Shown here one piece after another: positions 21,526 to 32,530 of a stretch of 64,000 bases of DNA. Both the position numbers and the translations under genes were made by a program. The stretch comes from Ochromonas danica (Eukaryota; Sar; Chrysophyceae; Chromulinales; Chromulinaceae). Each line of letters opens with the position of its first letter. Within the stretch, counting starts at the first letter, position 1. The notes under the pieces are model-generated. The model ran no database searches. It saw only the letters and a program-made list of their open reading frames with translations, and was not told where the DNA came from. Where the stretch lies: positions 1 to 64,000 of the forward strand of contig VKHL01000056.1 of NCBI GenBank assembly GCA_015146655.1, read 5' to 3'.

Positions 21526-22486
21526 CTCCTTTTCATTGCCTTGCCTTGAAGAAGCGCGTTTTCCCAAGAAACGACGAAACCGTTTTGGAAGCGGAAATAC
21601 GAAAAACTTGTTGCGCGGAGAAAAGACTCTGTCCCCCAAAGATTGTGAAACCGCTGGGCCCCAAACCGGGACGCCTCTGCTGGCAGCGGTTGCACTGCTG
21701 CGGTCCGTTCTCACAGTCAAATTTGTTCGAGCATCTCACTCGATTATGACGAAGACCCTCCCTGTCTTAACCTTATTATTACTCGGCATTGCCGGGCTGA
21801 TTAATGCCGAATGTCCCAATGCTTGCAGCGCCCATGGCAAGTGCGGGGCCTATGACATGTGCACCTGCTTCCGCAACTGGATGGCCAACGACTGCTCAGA
21901 AAGTAAGTCTGTTTCCGCGAGCAATTAATTGCTATTATTTTGTTATTATTGTTGTTGTTATTCGGGAGACTCTGGCCGTTTAATTGATTTCCTCTTCACC
22001 GTGTATTGATGATGTGTGTGTGTTGCTGGGTGTCAGGAATCTGTCAGTTTGGTTTGGCACACGTGGACTCTCCGAAGGGCGATTTGGACGCTTCCTCGGG
22101 TGCTCTGTCCAATGCTAGCGAGATTGTGGTTGTGAATGACTTCATCTATCGCTTTGGCACGACGGAGCTCTACCCCGCCACAACGGATATCGCTGGGAAT
22201 GTTCTCACGAACACTGCACACGAGTATCGTGAGTGCAGCAACAAGGGTCTGTGCGATCGCTCCACGGGCACCTGTTCTTGCTTCGAAGGCTACGAAGGCT
22301 CTGCTTGTCAGCGTGCTTCGTGTCCTTCAGGCCCTAATGGCGTGTGCTCTGGTCATGGCACTTGTGAGACAATCTCTGAGATTGCTGCGCAAGACTTCGA
22401 CAACATTTACCGTCTGTGGGACGAAGATATCACAATGGGCTGTGTGTGTGACAGTGGATACAGTGGAGCTGATTGCTCTCAGAGAG
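20782..22486. repeat. Inverted repeat, two 678-bp arms around a 349-bp spacer
   Basis: Arm 20782-21459 (minus) and arm 21809-22486 (plus) appear base-identical wherever compared, including the 134-bp intron. They satisfy x + y = 43268. Identity starts exactly after the two different signal peptides and stops after ...DCSQR. The spacer 21460-21808 holds both signal peptides and the shared divergent promoter. Flanking coding regions are diverged, so the identical block was probably homogenised recently by gene conversion. Confidence 0.92.
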
Positions 22487-24051
22487 ATTGTCCTGTGGGC
22501 ACTGACCCCCTCTACTTCGATAACAACGCGACTATTCGCTACTCGAACTTCACCTACCAGTTCTTCTCGGACAGCAGCAGTAATGTCGTGACGGGTAATT
22601 ATTCGATCATATTTACTGATGTCTATGGTGAGGATTGGAACACTGTCCCTATTGATATTGCGGCGACTTGTGCGACCATCCAAGCCGCTCTTGAAACTTT
22701 GCCCAACAACGTCATCGACGCCGGCTCTGTGCGTTGCTACAAGTGGAACGCTGCTCAGAGTGGTCCTATCGTTGACGGTAATATGTTCATCCACGCTAGA
22801 TACACTCTGGCTTTCCCCAGAAATCCTGGAAAGCTCAAGCAAATTGCTATCGATCGATTCCTTGATGGCTCCCGAGCCACTCTCTACACAAATGAGCCCG
22901 TCTCAAGTTTGGGTTGGCATGTATACCCCAACGGCTTTACGGGTGAGTTTGTGGATTTAGTGCCTAATCGTTGCTTTGGCGTCATCGCCAATCTTGCCGC
23001 CGGAGCCACCTTGGAAGGCGGTGTAACAGGCGATATTGGCACTCATTATCTTGCCGGACTGGATGCAACTGAACAGAGTCTGCTCAAAACATGTCTGGGT
23101 GGCTCTGACAATAACACTGCGAACAATGTCGAGGTGTATAACTGGGATTATGGTAGTTTTAATAATCCTCACTTGATCAAGCTGCAGGATGCCACTCAGT
23201 ACACCTATGTTTACGAAGTGAATAGCAATGGAGACATCATCTATGATCCCCAAATCCAATATCGTCCTGCTTCTAGCCTCTGTGATTCAACATCTCCTAA
23301 TGCTGCCCGTTTTGGCGATGATGCGTACGGCAACCCAATGTGCTGGAACAAGCAGGCTCCCGGATTCTATGCTGTTCTCGTCTATGTCTCTTCCTTGGCC
23401 AATCCTTTCCGCTTGTGGACACGTGCAGCTACCGACTTCGGCTCCACCACCCCATTCTATGTCTACACCACTAACGGATTCCTAAATTTGGTTTCCTCCG
23501 ATGCTGGTGTTTACACTTATCGCAATTACTACAGCAACTGGGAAAAGGTTGTATCTCATCACAGCAATGTAGTTCATAGCACAAATATCGGCACCACTCC
23601 CGGGTATTATGGTGATATGTCGTGCGAAACTCACCCTGTGGGATCGACATATGCCCTTGATTGCTTGAACAAAGGAGACTTAGTGATGACGTTATTACAG
23701 CCTGACGGGAGTAGTGCTACTTTGGCTAATAACCCTATCTATCCTAATGTGTACACTACTGAGAAGATTTACCGCGCTCGCCGCAACAACATCACTGATG
23801 TGACCTACAACGAGGAAGAGAGATTGAACATCATCTTCGACTACTCTCTGAACTCTGCCTTCTCAAACCGCGCTCCAGCCTATGTTTACAAGTTTTATCC
23901 CGACACCAGCTCTGCTGACGGAGGATATTTGCACACCGGAGCCTGCGGTACCCGTGGTATCTGCAACTCTGACACTGGATTGTGTGAGTGCTTCAGTGGC
24001 TACGGCAAAGCCGATTGCTCTTGCAACACCTGCAACCTCTTGTCTTTCTAG
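21746..24051 (+). CDS. Secreted EGF-like protein, SIG/Ocm mastigoneme type (plus member of pair)
   Basis: Exons 21746-21902 and 22037-24051 give 723 aa. Signal peptide TLPVLTLLLLGIAGLINA differs from that of its partner. The next part (from ECPNACSAHGKC to GYSGADCSQR) is identical to the minus-strand gene. After that come CPVGTDPLYF, a long region of aromatic, Asn/Thr-rich sequence with few Cys, and a final EGF unit CGTRGICNSDTGLCECF ending CSCNTCNLLSF. Likely secreted and part of a flagellar-hair or surface fibre; inferred from family resemblance and the signal peptide. The starts of the two genes are 220 bp apart, so co-expression is likely. Confidence 0.7.
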
Positions 24052-24211
24052 ACGACCAATCCAAGCTGTATTTCTTCTGGTCTACTCTGGGTAGATTTCT
24101 TCTGACATCACGTGCTTAGTTTGAGTATCTTAGTTTAGTTTGAGAACTCGAATCAATGACTAAAGCAATGGGTCAATTTAATAATAACAAATGGCTAAAG
24201 TATTCTCTGTT

Positions 24212-25290
24212 CTAATTATACCAGTGTCTTACATCGTCTGGGCGATTGAGATAAGAGGCACGGAAGTATCGCGTACCAGGGAATTCATCCAAAATGTCTT
24301 GCACAGGCAAAGAAGTCTCCGAGGAGGTGAGCGCGAAGACTGAGGTACCAGACCCAGACATCATCGCCCCAAGCACACCCTCGCAGTGCTCAAGGCGATC
24401 CTTGAGAAGACTGAGAAGAGGACACAGGGAGAAAGCTGGAGGCTCGAGGTCGTTGATCAGTCGCAATTGAGGAGGTTGACTTTGAAAACCTCTCAGCAGA
24501 TCGCTGGGGGAGAGAGAAGAGGTGGCAGCGAGGTCCAGGGCCTTGAAGACCAGAGGCGTTGACAAGCCTTCAGCGGGCTTGAAGACATGCACGGCAACTG
24601 TTTTCCGATCTGGCAAAGGCGGCAGCGTCTGGACAATCTCTCCCCTGCCAGTGCAGAAGGCCGTGCCCGAGGAGAAGAAGAAGGAGATGTCCGACCCGAT
24701 CTCTCCAGACCAACGCACCAGATCCTCCGTCGTCGCGGGGTAAGCACTCAGAGCATTGAATGCAAACATGGCAGTGGCCGCATTGGCGCTGCCGCCGCCC
24801 AGGCCAGCCTGCATGGGCACGTGCTTGTCGAGGTGCACGGAGAAGAAGCGCGGCTGCCCAGTCTTCCTCCTCATCAAATCGAGTGCGCGCAGCACAAGAT
24901 TGCTTCCGTCCACACTTAGACTGGCGTCACTGCAAGTCATCTCATCCGCAGCGGCTCCTGGGGGCAGCGCCTCGAAGCGCAGCTCGTCGTAGAGGGAAAT
25001 GGTCTGAAACAGCGAGGCCAGCTCATCTGATCACGGCACAGCATGGCATGAGACACCAGACCAGACAGGGGGAAGCTAGGAGAAAGCTCACGGTATCCAT
25101 TTGGCATTCTGGCCATGACTCGCAGGAAGAGGTTGAGCTTGCAGGGTGACTTGAGAGTCAATGCCCCCTCTGACCCTTTCACACCCGCTGTAGCCTCCAG
25201 CATGGATCTTGCGGCCCTAGTTGATCTAAGAAGAATATAGGACTGAGCAAACAGGAAAGAGCTGACTAGTAAAAGTGCAAGAGTCTTCAT
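24212..25290 (-). CDS. ispE: 4-diphosphocytidyl-2-C-methyl-D-erythritol kinase, plastid-targeted
   Basis: Phosphorylates CDP-ME in the plastid MEP route to isoprenoids. Exons 25092-25290 and 24212-25026 give 337 aa; the splice restores the GHMP-kinase motif NGYHELASLFQ. Further motifs: SPCKLNLFLRV (substrate site), PMQAGLGGGSANAA (ATP-binding glycine loop), GSDISFFF and the C-terminal GAMMSGSGTSVFA. The first 17 residues (TLALLLVSSFLFAQS) form a signal peptide, followed by Arg/Ser-rich transit-like sequence. Shares a 129-bp divergent promoter with DHQ synthase. Confidence 0.95.
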
Positions 25291-25419
25291 GGCTATTCTC
25301 TGGCACCAAAAAGCTCAACAATCTTCTTAACTTAAAGACAGAAAGAAAACAGCTTTTCTCATTTCAGAAACGCTTTCAATAAACGACATGCGAGTGCAAA
25401 GTTGGAGGAGAAAGAGAAG
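25291..25419. promoter_or_regulatory. Short bidirectional promoter between ispE and DHQ synthase
   Basis: Only 129 bp separate two divergent start codons of plastid enzymes. It includes CTTCTTAACTTAAAG at 25323-25337, one of the recurring TTAACTTAA elements. Co-regulation is inferred. Confidence 0.5.
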
Positions 25420-26741
25420 ATGACGGCGATGGTGACGGTGACGGGGGTGTCGCTCGCATTGCTGGCATGCTTGCTGATCCAAGTCCGAGCCTTTCAGTGG
25501 CCTGTGATTCTCAGCAGCCGAACCACTGTGAGCGTGTCTCTGGCGAAAGACGTCGTCTCCGTGAACTTGGCCGAGCGCTCCTATCCCATTTACATCGACG
25601 AGGGTCTGCTGGACCGCTCGGACATCTTCGCTCGACACGTCAAGAGCAAGAAAGCGCTAATCGTCACTAACACGATCGTTGGGCCTCTCTACTTGTCGCG
25701 GGTGCGTCAGAGCCTGGAGAGCGCCGGCGTGCAGACCTTTGCGGTCACGCTGCCTGACGGAGAAGAGCACAAGGACATGGCGACGCTGATGACCATCCTT
25801 GACGCCGCCATGGAGCACCGTCTTGATCGGAAGAGCACTCTGGTGGCGCTGGGCGGGGGAGTGGTGGGCGACATGACGGGCTTCGCCGCGGCCATTTTCC
25901 AGCGAGGGATTCGCTTCGTGCAGGTGCCCACCACTGTCATGGCCATGGTGGACTCTGCTGTGGTGAGTGCTTGCCTAGTTTACACGTATTTATCTGTTAA
26001 ATCCTCGTGTTTCAGGGCGGAAAGACTGCCGTGAACCATCCGAAAGGCAAGAACATGATCGGAGCCTTTCTGCAGCCCGAGGCAGTCATCGTGGACACGA
26101 AGGCCTTGGACACTCTGCCGCATAGAGAGTTCATCTCGGGAGTCGCCGAGGCCATCAAGTATGGTCTAATCCAGGACGATTCCTTCTTCCTGTGGCTGGA
26201 GGAGGAGATGGACAACGTCCTGGCCAGACAGCCGCACGCTCTGAGAGAGTTGGTGTGCCGCTCGGTGACAGCCAAGGCCTCTCTCGTGGCTCGCGACGAG
26301 CGAGAGAGTGGTCCTCGCGCACTCTTAAACCTCGGCCACACCTTCGGTCACGCGATCGAGGCAGGCTTTGGCTATGGCGTCTGGTTGCATGGCGAGGCAG
26401 TCTCTGCTGGGATGATTATGGCTGCTGAGCTGTCCGTGCGGCTTGGCCTTCTGCAACCACAGACTGCGCTTCGCTTGCGGTCATTAATCAGCAGAGCTGG
26501 CCTGCCTCTAGACCTTCACAATCATTTCGCTGCGGAGAAGTTGGGTAAGGATAAGTTCAACGAGCTTCGCAAAGCCTTGGATACCGATCGCTTCCTGGAT
26601 CTGATGGCTGTCGACAAGAAGGTGGCAGATGGCCAACTGAATCTTGTGCTAGTGCGGGAGCCACTTGGTCAAGCCATTGTCACTGATCAGTATGATCGTC
26701 AAATCCTCAGAGACACGGTGAATAGCTTCTGTAACAACTAG
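25420..26741 (+). CDS. aroB: 3-dehydroquinate synthase, plastid-targeted
   Basis: Second step of the shikimate pathway: converts DAHP to 3-dehydroquinate with NAD and a divalent metal. Exons 25420-25962 and 26016-26741 give 422 aa. The presequence VSLALLACLLIQVRA is cut before FQWP, matching the A^F rule for secondary red plastids. Enzyme motifs: LPDGEEHKD, ALGGGVVGDMTGFAAA, VPTTVMAMVDSAV joined to GGKTAVNHP, the metal-ligand region EAIKYGLI, and two His motifs in LGHTFGHAIE and WLHGEAVSAGM. Monofunctional, unlike the fungal AROM fusion. ATG 25420 is the first usable start. Confidence 0.95.
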
Positions 26742-26951
26742 TAGTGCACGATATTAACAATAAAATGTGTGTTTTGTGAACTCTGGAAGTCATACAAGTG
26801 TTCAACAAACCTGTCTGAGAAACGGACTTTTACGACGTCAAGTTTACAAAAACGTGCATACGAAATTCCGAAAAGCGAAAACGTGCATCATCTTGTCTGT
26901 CTTGTTGATCTGCACTGCTCGAGCTGTCTCGCAGGATGAACACGATGCGAG

Positions 26952-29179
26952 ATGAAGTGCGATCTCCCATTAGGGAGGTGAGATTGAGAGTGGCAACATG
27001 TTTCGCTTTGATAATGCTTTCTTTTGATGCGATAAAGTGAGCTCTCTGTATCTTTCTCTTTGCCACCCTTGCCTCATCACTTATTCCTCCTGCCTCTTAG
27101 CCCTGTCAAAGTGATATGCAGTATTGTGGGTATTCCCACTTTCTACGCTTCTATCGCCTTCACAATTGCCTTCATTGTTATCGTCTCAGCCAACGTGCAG
27201 GAGTTGGCCTATTTCTCAGTCAAGGTGCGGCACTCCCTCTTCCTCGACCTTTTCCCTTTCGCTTTCCTCACGCCCTGCTTCTCCGCTGTCTTGTAGGTCT
27301 TCTTTCACTCTATCATGTCCATCTTCTTCTCCTCCATGGAGGTGCTAGGCCGGGAGAACATTCCCGAGCACGGCCCAGTCATTTTCACGGGCAATCACAT
27401 GAACCAGTTCGTGGACGGAGCAGTGGTTTTGGTGACCAATCCGCGCAGAGTTGGCTTTCTAGTGGCTGAAAAGTCCTACAACAGCCGAGTGGTGGGCGAT
27501 TTTTGCAAAGCCGCGGGATCCATTCCTGTCAGCCGCCCACAAGATTGTGCCAAGGCCGGCCCCGGGAAGATTAAGTTCGATGGAAACAAGATATATGGAG
27601 AGGGAACCCAGTTTACTGCATTGACCAAGGGCGAGAAGATCCGTCCGGGACGATCTCCCGACAGCTACCGTGTAGTGGATGTAGTGAACGACTGCGAAGC
27701 TTCGCTTGCCGAGGATTATGGCGAAGCCTCGCCTCGTCATGAAGTGCAGGCTCAGGGCAAGTGGGTGTCTTATGATATCTTGAAGGCAGTGGATCAGAGT
27801 CAGATGTTCAGCGCCGTGCAGCGAGCGCTCGCAGACGGACAATGTCTCGGCATATTTCCTGAGGTTAGTTCACCCTTTCTGTCAGCTTTAATGGTCTAAT
27901 TGTGTTGTCCTTGTGATTGTAGGGAGGATCTCATGATCGTACAGACTTGTTGCCCCTCAAAGCAGGCGTGGCAGCTATCGCTTTGGGCGTGTTGGAGCAG
28001 TTCGATGTCTCTGTGCCGATTGTACCTGTGGGCTTGAACTACTTCCGTGGGCATCGTTTCCGTGGACGTGTAGTTGTTGAATTTGGCCAACCTATTCACA
28101 TTCAGAAGGAGGTGGTGAGCATCTATAAGGAGAGCAAGCGACGTGGATATCAGGCACTGCTGCGCGAGATTGAAGATGGCATGCGCTCCGTGATTGTCAC
28201 CGCCACCGATTACACAGAGTTGAAGCTGATCCACACTGCCCGCAGACTCTATCCGCGCACACCAACTCGTCTCAGTACGAAAGTGAAGCAAGATCTTGCT
28301 CGCCGTTTTTCTGTCGGCTACAAGCTCTTACGGGAACGCTATCCCGTCTTGCCGGACGATCTGCAACAACTTAATCAACGACTGAATGACTATCAAGATC
28401 AGCTGGATCACTGGGGACTGAAAGACTATCAGCTTCTCTCGAATCAGTTGGACCAGAGCTTTCCCAAACTTCTCTACACTTTTCTTCATGGATTGGTGAT
28501 AATATCTTTGGCATCTATCCCCTCCCTTTTACTCAATTTCCCAGTGGGTGTTGCGGCTCATTATTGGGCTGAAAAGGAAGCCAAAAAGGATCTCAAGGCC
28601 TCGCGCGTCAAGTTATCCGCTCGAGATGTGTTGCTGAGCAAGAAGATCGTTTTCTCTCTCATGGCTGTCCCTACTTTGTGGGTTGTCTATGGCTTGCTCA
28701 TGGCTCTTTTCACCACGTGGGAGATGCGCACAATCATCGTCATTATCATCTGCTGTCCCGTTTTCTCCTATCTGGGAGTGATGGCTGTGGAGGCCAGCAT
28801 GGTGGACCTCAAAGACCTTCGCCCGGCTTTCTTGCGCCTGTTTCCCGAATATCAACAACGAGGCCCCGAGCTGCATGCTTTGCGCCAGCAACTGCAGAAA
28901 GAAGTGCGTGCTATGGTCAAGAAGTATGGACCTCAGCTTGGGCCAGTCTTTGAGGACCGCTCCTTTCAGTGGGAGCAAGCCATGAAGAGACGCGAGTTGA
29001 GTCAAGACAGCCCCAACGCCCAATCTGGACCTGCTGCACCTGTCCTTGCCTCCGATGCTTTAGAAAGCTCCAGCGTTAGGATTGACACTTCCGTGGCTGT
29101 GATGACTGTCGAGGAAGACGAGGCGGAGGCTTCAAATGACGAGCACTCGGGCGAGTCGTGGGACAAAAAGAAGAATTGA
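26952..29179 (+). CDS. Glycerol-3-phosphate/DHAP acyltransferase, GPT2/SCT1 type
   Basis: Makes lysophosphatidate at the ER, the first step of glycerolipid synthesis. Exons 26952-26977, 27101-27224, 27297-27863 and 27923-29179 give 657 aa; the 26-bp first exon was chosen because only that ATG gives the right phase. Membrane segments: GIPTFYASIAFTIAFIVIV near the N-terminus and a cluster in the C-terminal half (FLHGLVIISLASIP, TIIVIIICCPVFSYLGV). The acyltransferase core has NHMNQFVD (catalytic NHx4D) and GIFPEGGSHDRTDLLPLK, the long form typical of fungal Gpt2/Sct1. Acidic tail. Substrate choice (G3P or DHAP) cannot be read from sequence. Confidence 0.9.
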
Positions 29180-29430
29180 ATGGATTCTAAGCGAATGGAA
29201 CGTGGAACTTGCAAATTGCGAGGAAGTTTTTAAAAATGAGAAAGAACAAACGAATCTCTTTCTGTCTCTCTGCAGTCTCTCTGTTGAGACAATACAAGAC
29301 AAGACTAACTCACTCACTTTCACTTACACACACTTTCTCAGTCACTCTCAATCACTTTAACTTACTCTCTCAGTCACTCAATTTCACTTACTCTCTCTGA
29401 TTCGCTTACTCACTTTCAGTCACTTTCACT

Positions 29431-29467
<37 letters not shown>

Positions 29468-29502
29468 AGCCAGTCAGTCCTTCCCGCTGTCTTCTCCTTC
29501 TG
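29180..29502. repeat. Low-complexity CACTCTCT/(TC)n tract in the gap after the acyltransferase gene
   Basis: Degenerate ACTCACTTTCACTTACTCTC-like repeats from about 29305, ending in a pure (CT)n microsatellite at about 29432-29463. No gene seen in this 320-bp gap between two converging genes. Confidence 0.85.
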
Positions 29503-29944
29503 TCAAATGTAAATGAGACCTCGCTTGGGGTGAGAGGTCACAGGATGACGAACTTCCTTGCAAAAGTCAGAGTTAATGGAATGCACTTTGTGGCAAATGC
29601 GCTTGTCCTCTGCCCCAAGGCGCATCAATCGCTCGATCTCCCCCTTGGCCGAGGCGATGTTGTAGCAGAACTGCTGCGCCTCGCTGCTGATCGATTGCAG
29701 CGCGCAGTATCGCATCAGAGCAGCGAACAAGTCTTCTTTGCCGCCATCCCTCGACAACTCTCGCACCGCTCGAAGAGTTCTCATACACACTGCGGCACAG
29801 TCAGTCAGCTCGAAGTTCAGCAATTCTGAGGGGAAACACTCTACCTGGACACTTGCTCGACGAAGCTTCTCCTCTCTCTTTTGTACTTAGTGCAGCGACA
29901 ACATGCAATAGAACAGCGACGATGAGCATTGACCGTAAAATCAT
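29503..29944 (-). CDS. Secreted MANF/ARMET-like saposin-fold protein, N-domain only
   Basis: Exons 29887-29944 and 29503-29825 (61-bp intron) give 126 aa. Signal peptide RSMLIVAVLLHVVAA. The mature part matches the N-terminal domain of MANF/CDNF: DCAAVC opening pair, YC and QFCYNI in the middle, ERLMRLGAEDKRICHKV and SDFCKEV at the end, with the last Cys pair 11 residues apart as in human MANF. The C-terminal SAP-like domain of animal MANF is absent; the protein stops soon after. Probably an ER-resident or secreted lipid-binding or proteostasis factor; function inferred. No KDEL-like tail. Confidence 0.6.
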
Positions 29945-30020
29945 CTTTTCGCTAAAGAAGAAAATAAAGAATGAAACTGGACATCTGGAGATTTGGCTGT
30001 TTGGCAATCGACCCACCTGG

Positions 30021-30064
30021 CGGGTTCAGGTTGGGTTCGGGTTTGGGTTCGGGCTCGGGTTGGA
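30021..30064. repeat. Degenerate GGGTTC-rich tract
   Basis: Plus-strand run of GGGTTC, GGGTTT and GGGCTC units just upstream of the histidine kinase gene. It is G-rich enough to form a quadruplex. Too degenerate to call telomeric. Confidence 0.6.
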
Positions 30065-30202
30065 TCTTGGAAGTAAATCAAGGGTGAGTCAACTGGACAA
30101 AGGGACAGAGAAAAAAGAATGTTGTGATCCCGCTTGAGAAAGTGCTTTAAAAAGAGAATATTACGAAAGTCTTGATAGAGAGCTAAGATAAAATATTTGA
30201 TT

Positions 30203-32530
30203 ATGATCATTCCGAGCAGCTCCGCAGTGGAGGAAGAGGAGGAAGCCACGCAGTCCCTCGAGGTCGACGTCAAGCTGGCTGAGGCCATGGACTTCCTTCT
30301 GCGCTTCAAACGGTCTGAGGAAGGGCAGGCCTACGATCTCTTCAGCATCCACAACCAAAGCCTGTACTCGCTTCTCATGCTGGCGGGCTGCACGACAATC
30401 ATGGCGATGGGCAGTCTGTGCTGCTTCGTGCTCTCCGTGCTCTACGGCCACCTCTCCTTCTTCGAGCTTGCCCACTTCACCGTCTTAGTGACCGTCCCCA
30501 TTCTGCTCAGCCTGGTCAACTGGACCGTCTACTGCCTGGCGCGGCGGAAGCTGAACGCGTTCGGCGCCTTGTCCCTCGCGGCCAAGAAGCTCTTGCGAAT
30601 CTACCAGCAAGGAATCTTCTTCATCTTGGAGGCCTTGCTCTGCTTCCATCTGATCTTCAAAGTCTATCAAGGGTCGTGCGAGTCGGACTCGATGTCTCTC
30701 GCCAATCTCTCCTGCAACGCCGTGGCCAATATCAAGGCGCTTCCCGCCGATGCCTCTCTATGCATCATGTTGCTCCCTCTAATTTACTCCATCACTGTGA
30801 GAGGTGCAGATTTTGTGTTCTCGCTGGGCTTGTGGTTGATGTCTGTGGGCTGCTTGGCTGGCTGCGTGGCCTTCGCAGATCTGCGGCGGTCCATCCTCTT
30901 CGTGCTCTACTACTTCCTGGCCAGCCTCTTTGTGCTCTTCGAGTCTAGGAGGAGGAGCTGCTGTCTCTTCTTTATGCAGCGGCGTTTGATTACTCTTCAG
31001 AAGGAAAAGGCGCGGGTGGCGGTGGAGGCCAAGGCCATGGAGATGAAACACATGATCGCCAATGTCGCACACGACCTCAAAACTGTAAGCTCACCCTCCC
31101 TATTCACTTGCAATTCAATCAAAAACTGACTGACAGCCTCTTCACAGCCATTGGCAGCCTTTCAGACTGGCGTGGAGCTGATGGCCCAGGCAGTGCAGAG
31201 CATTGGACAAGGCAGCCCTCGCTCTGATGCCAACGTGCGCAGCTTGGGGAACATCCTCTCAACCATGAGAGACAATGTATCCTTCATGCTAATGGCAATT
31301 AATCGCTGCATCGACTACACAAAGGCTTCACAAGGCATGCAACTGGTTCCGCAGCAGGAGACTATCGACTTGGTGAAGACTTTGCTGTTGCCGATTCGGT
31401 GTCTGCTGAACGCACAGAGTCGCATAGACATCTGTCTTGAACCTGTACCTTCAGAGGTCTGCAGCCACGTGATCACAGACGGTCAGTGGCTGCAGGAGAA
31501 CGTCTTGTGTCTCTTGAGCAACGCCGTCAAATACTCCAACGAAGGGCTGGTCACTGTGCGCGTGCTCCTAACCGAACCCGATCTTCTCCATGAAGATAAC
31601 AACGAACGAAGCGTTGTCTCCACAGGATCTTTCGGATCGTTTGTTGGCTTGCGGCGGCTGCTGCGGGTGGAGGTGGAGGACCGCGGCATCGGCCTCACCG
31701 AAGAGTCCATGGCTGCCCTCTTCACTCCCTTTCGGCAAGCACAGCGTCTTGCCGGTGGAACAGGTCTAGGCCTTTTTAGTTTGTCAAAGCGCATCGATGC
31801 CTTGGGTGGCCATTGCGGTGTGGATCGTCGGAAAGACGGCCTGGAGGGATCGCTCTTCTGGTTCGACTTTCCCTACCGCCCCGACACTCTCGCTGCAGCC
31901 AATGCTGCGGCCTCCGCTATCGCTGCAGCCAACGCGACGAGTACAGCGCTCTCGTCTTCTCCGAACTCTTCCAAACAATCCTCGTTTGGTTGCCCACGAA
32001 GTAGCCTGGCCTTGTCTCCCTCGGATCGCGCAGGTTTGGACATTTTGCTAGTTGACGACTCTCCCTCCATTCTCAAGCTCAGCACCATGATGCTCAAGAA
32101 AAGGTCGCACCGTGTGGTTACGGCCTCTAATGGTGCGGAGGCCGTCAAAGTTTTCTTTGAGCGCCTGAGGACGGGGCAGCTCTTCGATGTCATCTTGATG
32201 GACCTGCAAATGCCTATCATGGATGGCCTCGAGGCCAGCAGGAGAATTCGTGAGCTCGAAGGGCAGCAATCGTTCGCTGAGCCGTCGACCTCTATCTTCC
32301 ACTCCTCCTCCTCCTCGACAGCAGCGTTGCAATACTTGCCTTCCCTCGCTCTGGTCCATTCCTGCGTCATTATTGGCGTGTCTGCCAACACAGACTTGAC
32401 CGAGATCAACAACTCTGGAATGGACGCACTGATTGGCAAGCCGTTGAATGTGGAGTATTTCGAGCAAGTTTTCGAGGAGGTGAAAGCTCGAAATGGCTTA
32501 ACGACCTCTTTGCTGCACTCCAGCCTCTGA
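30203..32530 (+). CDS. Membrane-bound hybrid histidine kinase
   Basis: Exons 30203-31084 and 31148-32530 give 754 aa. The N-terminal half has about six membrane-spanning segments (LMLAGCTTIMAMGSLCCFVL, FTVLVTVPILLSLVNW and others) with no known sensor domain. Then the phospho-accepting H box ANVAHDLKTPLAAF (split by the intron), N box LLSNAVKYSN, G1 VEDRGIGLTEES, G2 GGTGLGLFSLSK, and after a Ser/Ala linker a receiver domain LDILLVDDSPS ... VILMDLQMPIMDG with the phosphorylatable Asp, then GVSAN and the Lys in IGKPLN. Signal and downstream phosphotransfer protein unknown. Confidence 0.93.

Noticed and set aside
29826-29844. A 19-nt intron (GTAGAG...CTCAG) in the MANF-like gene
   Set aside because: Far shorter than the other introns; a 61-bp intron using the donor at 29886 with the same acceptor keeps the frame and fits local intron size.
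30021-30064. Interstitial telomere repeat
   Set aside because: Units vary too much (GGGTTC, GGGTTT, GGGCTC) to be called telomeric.
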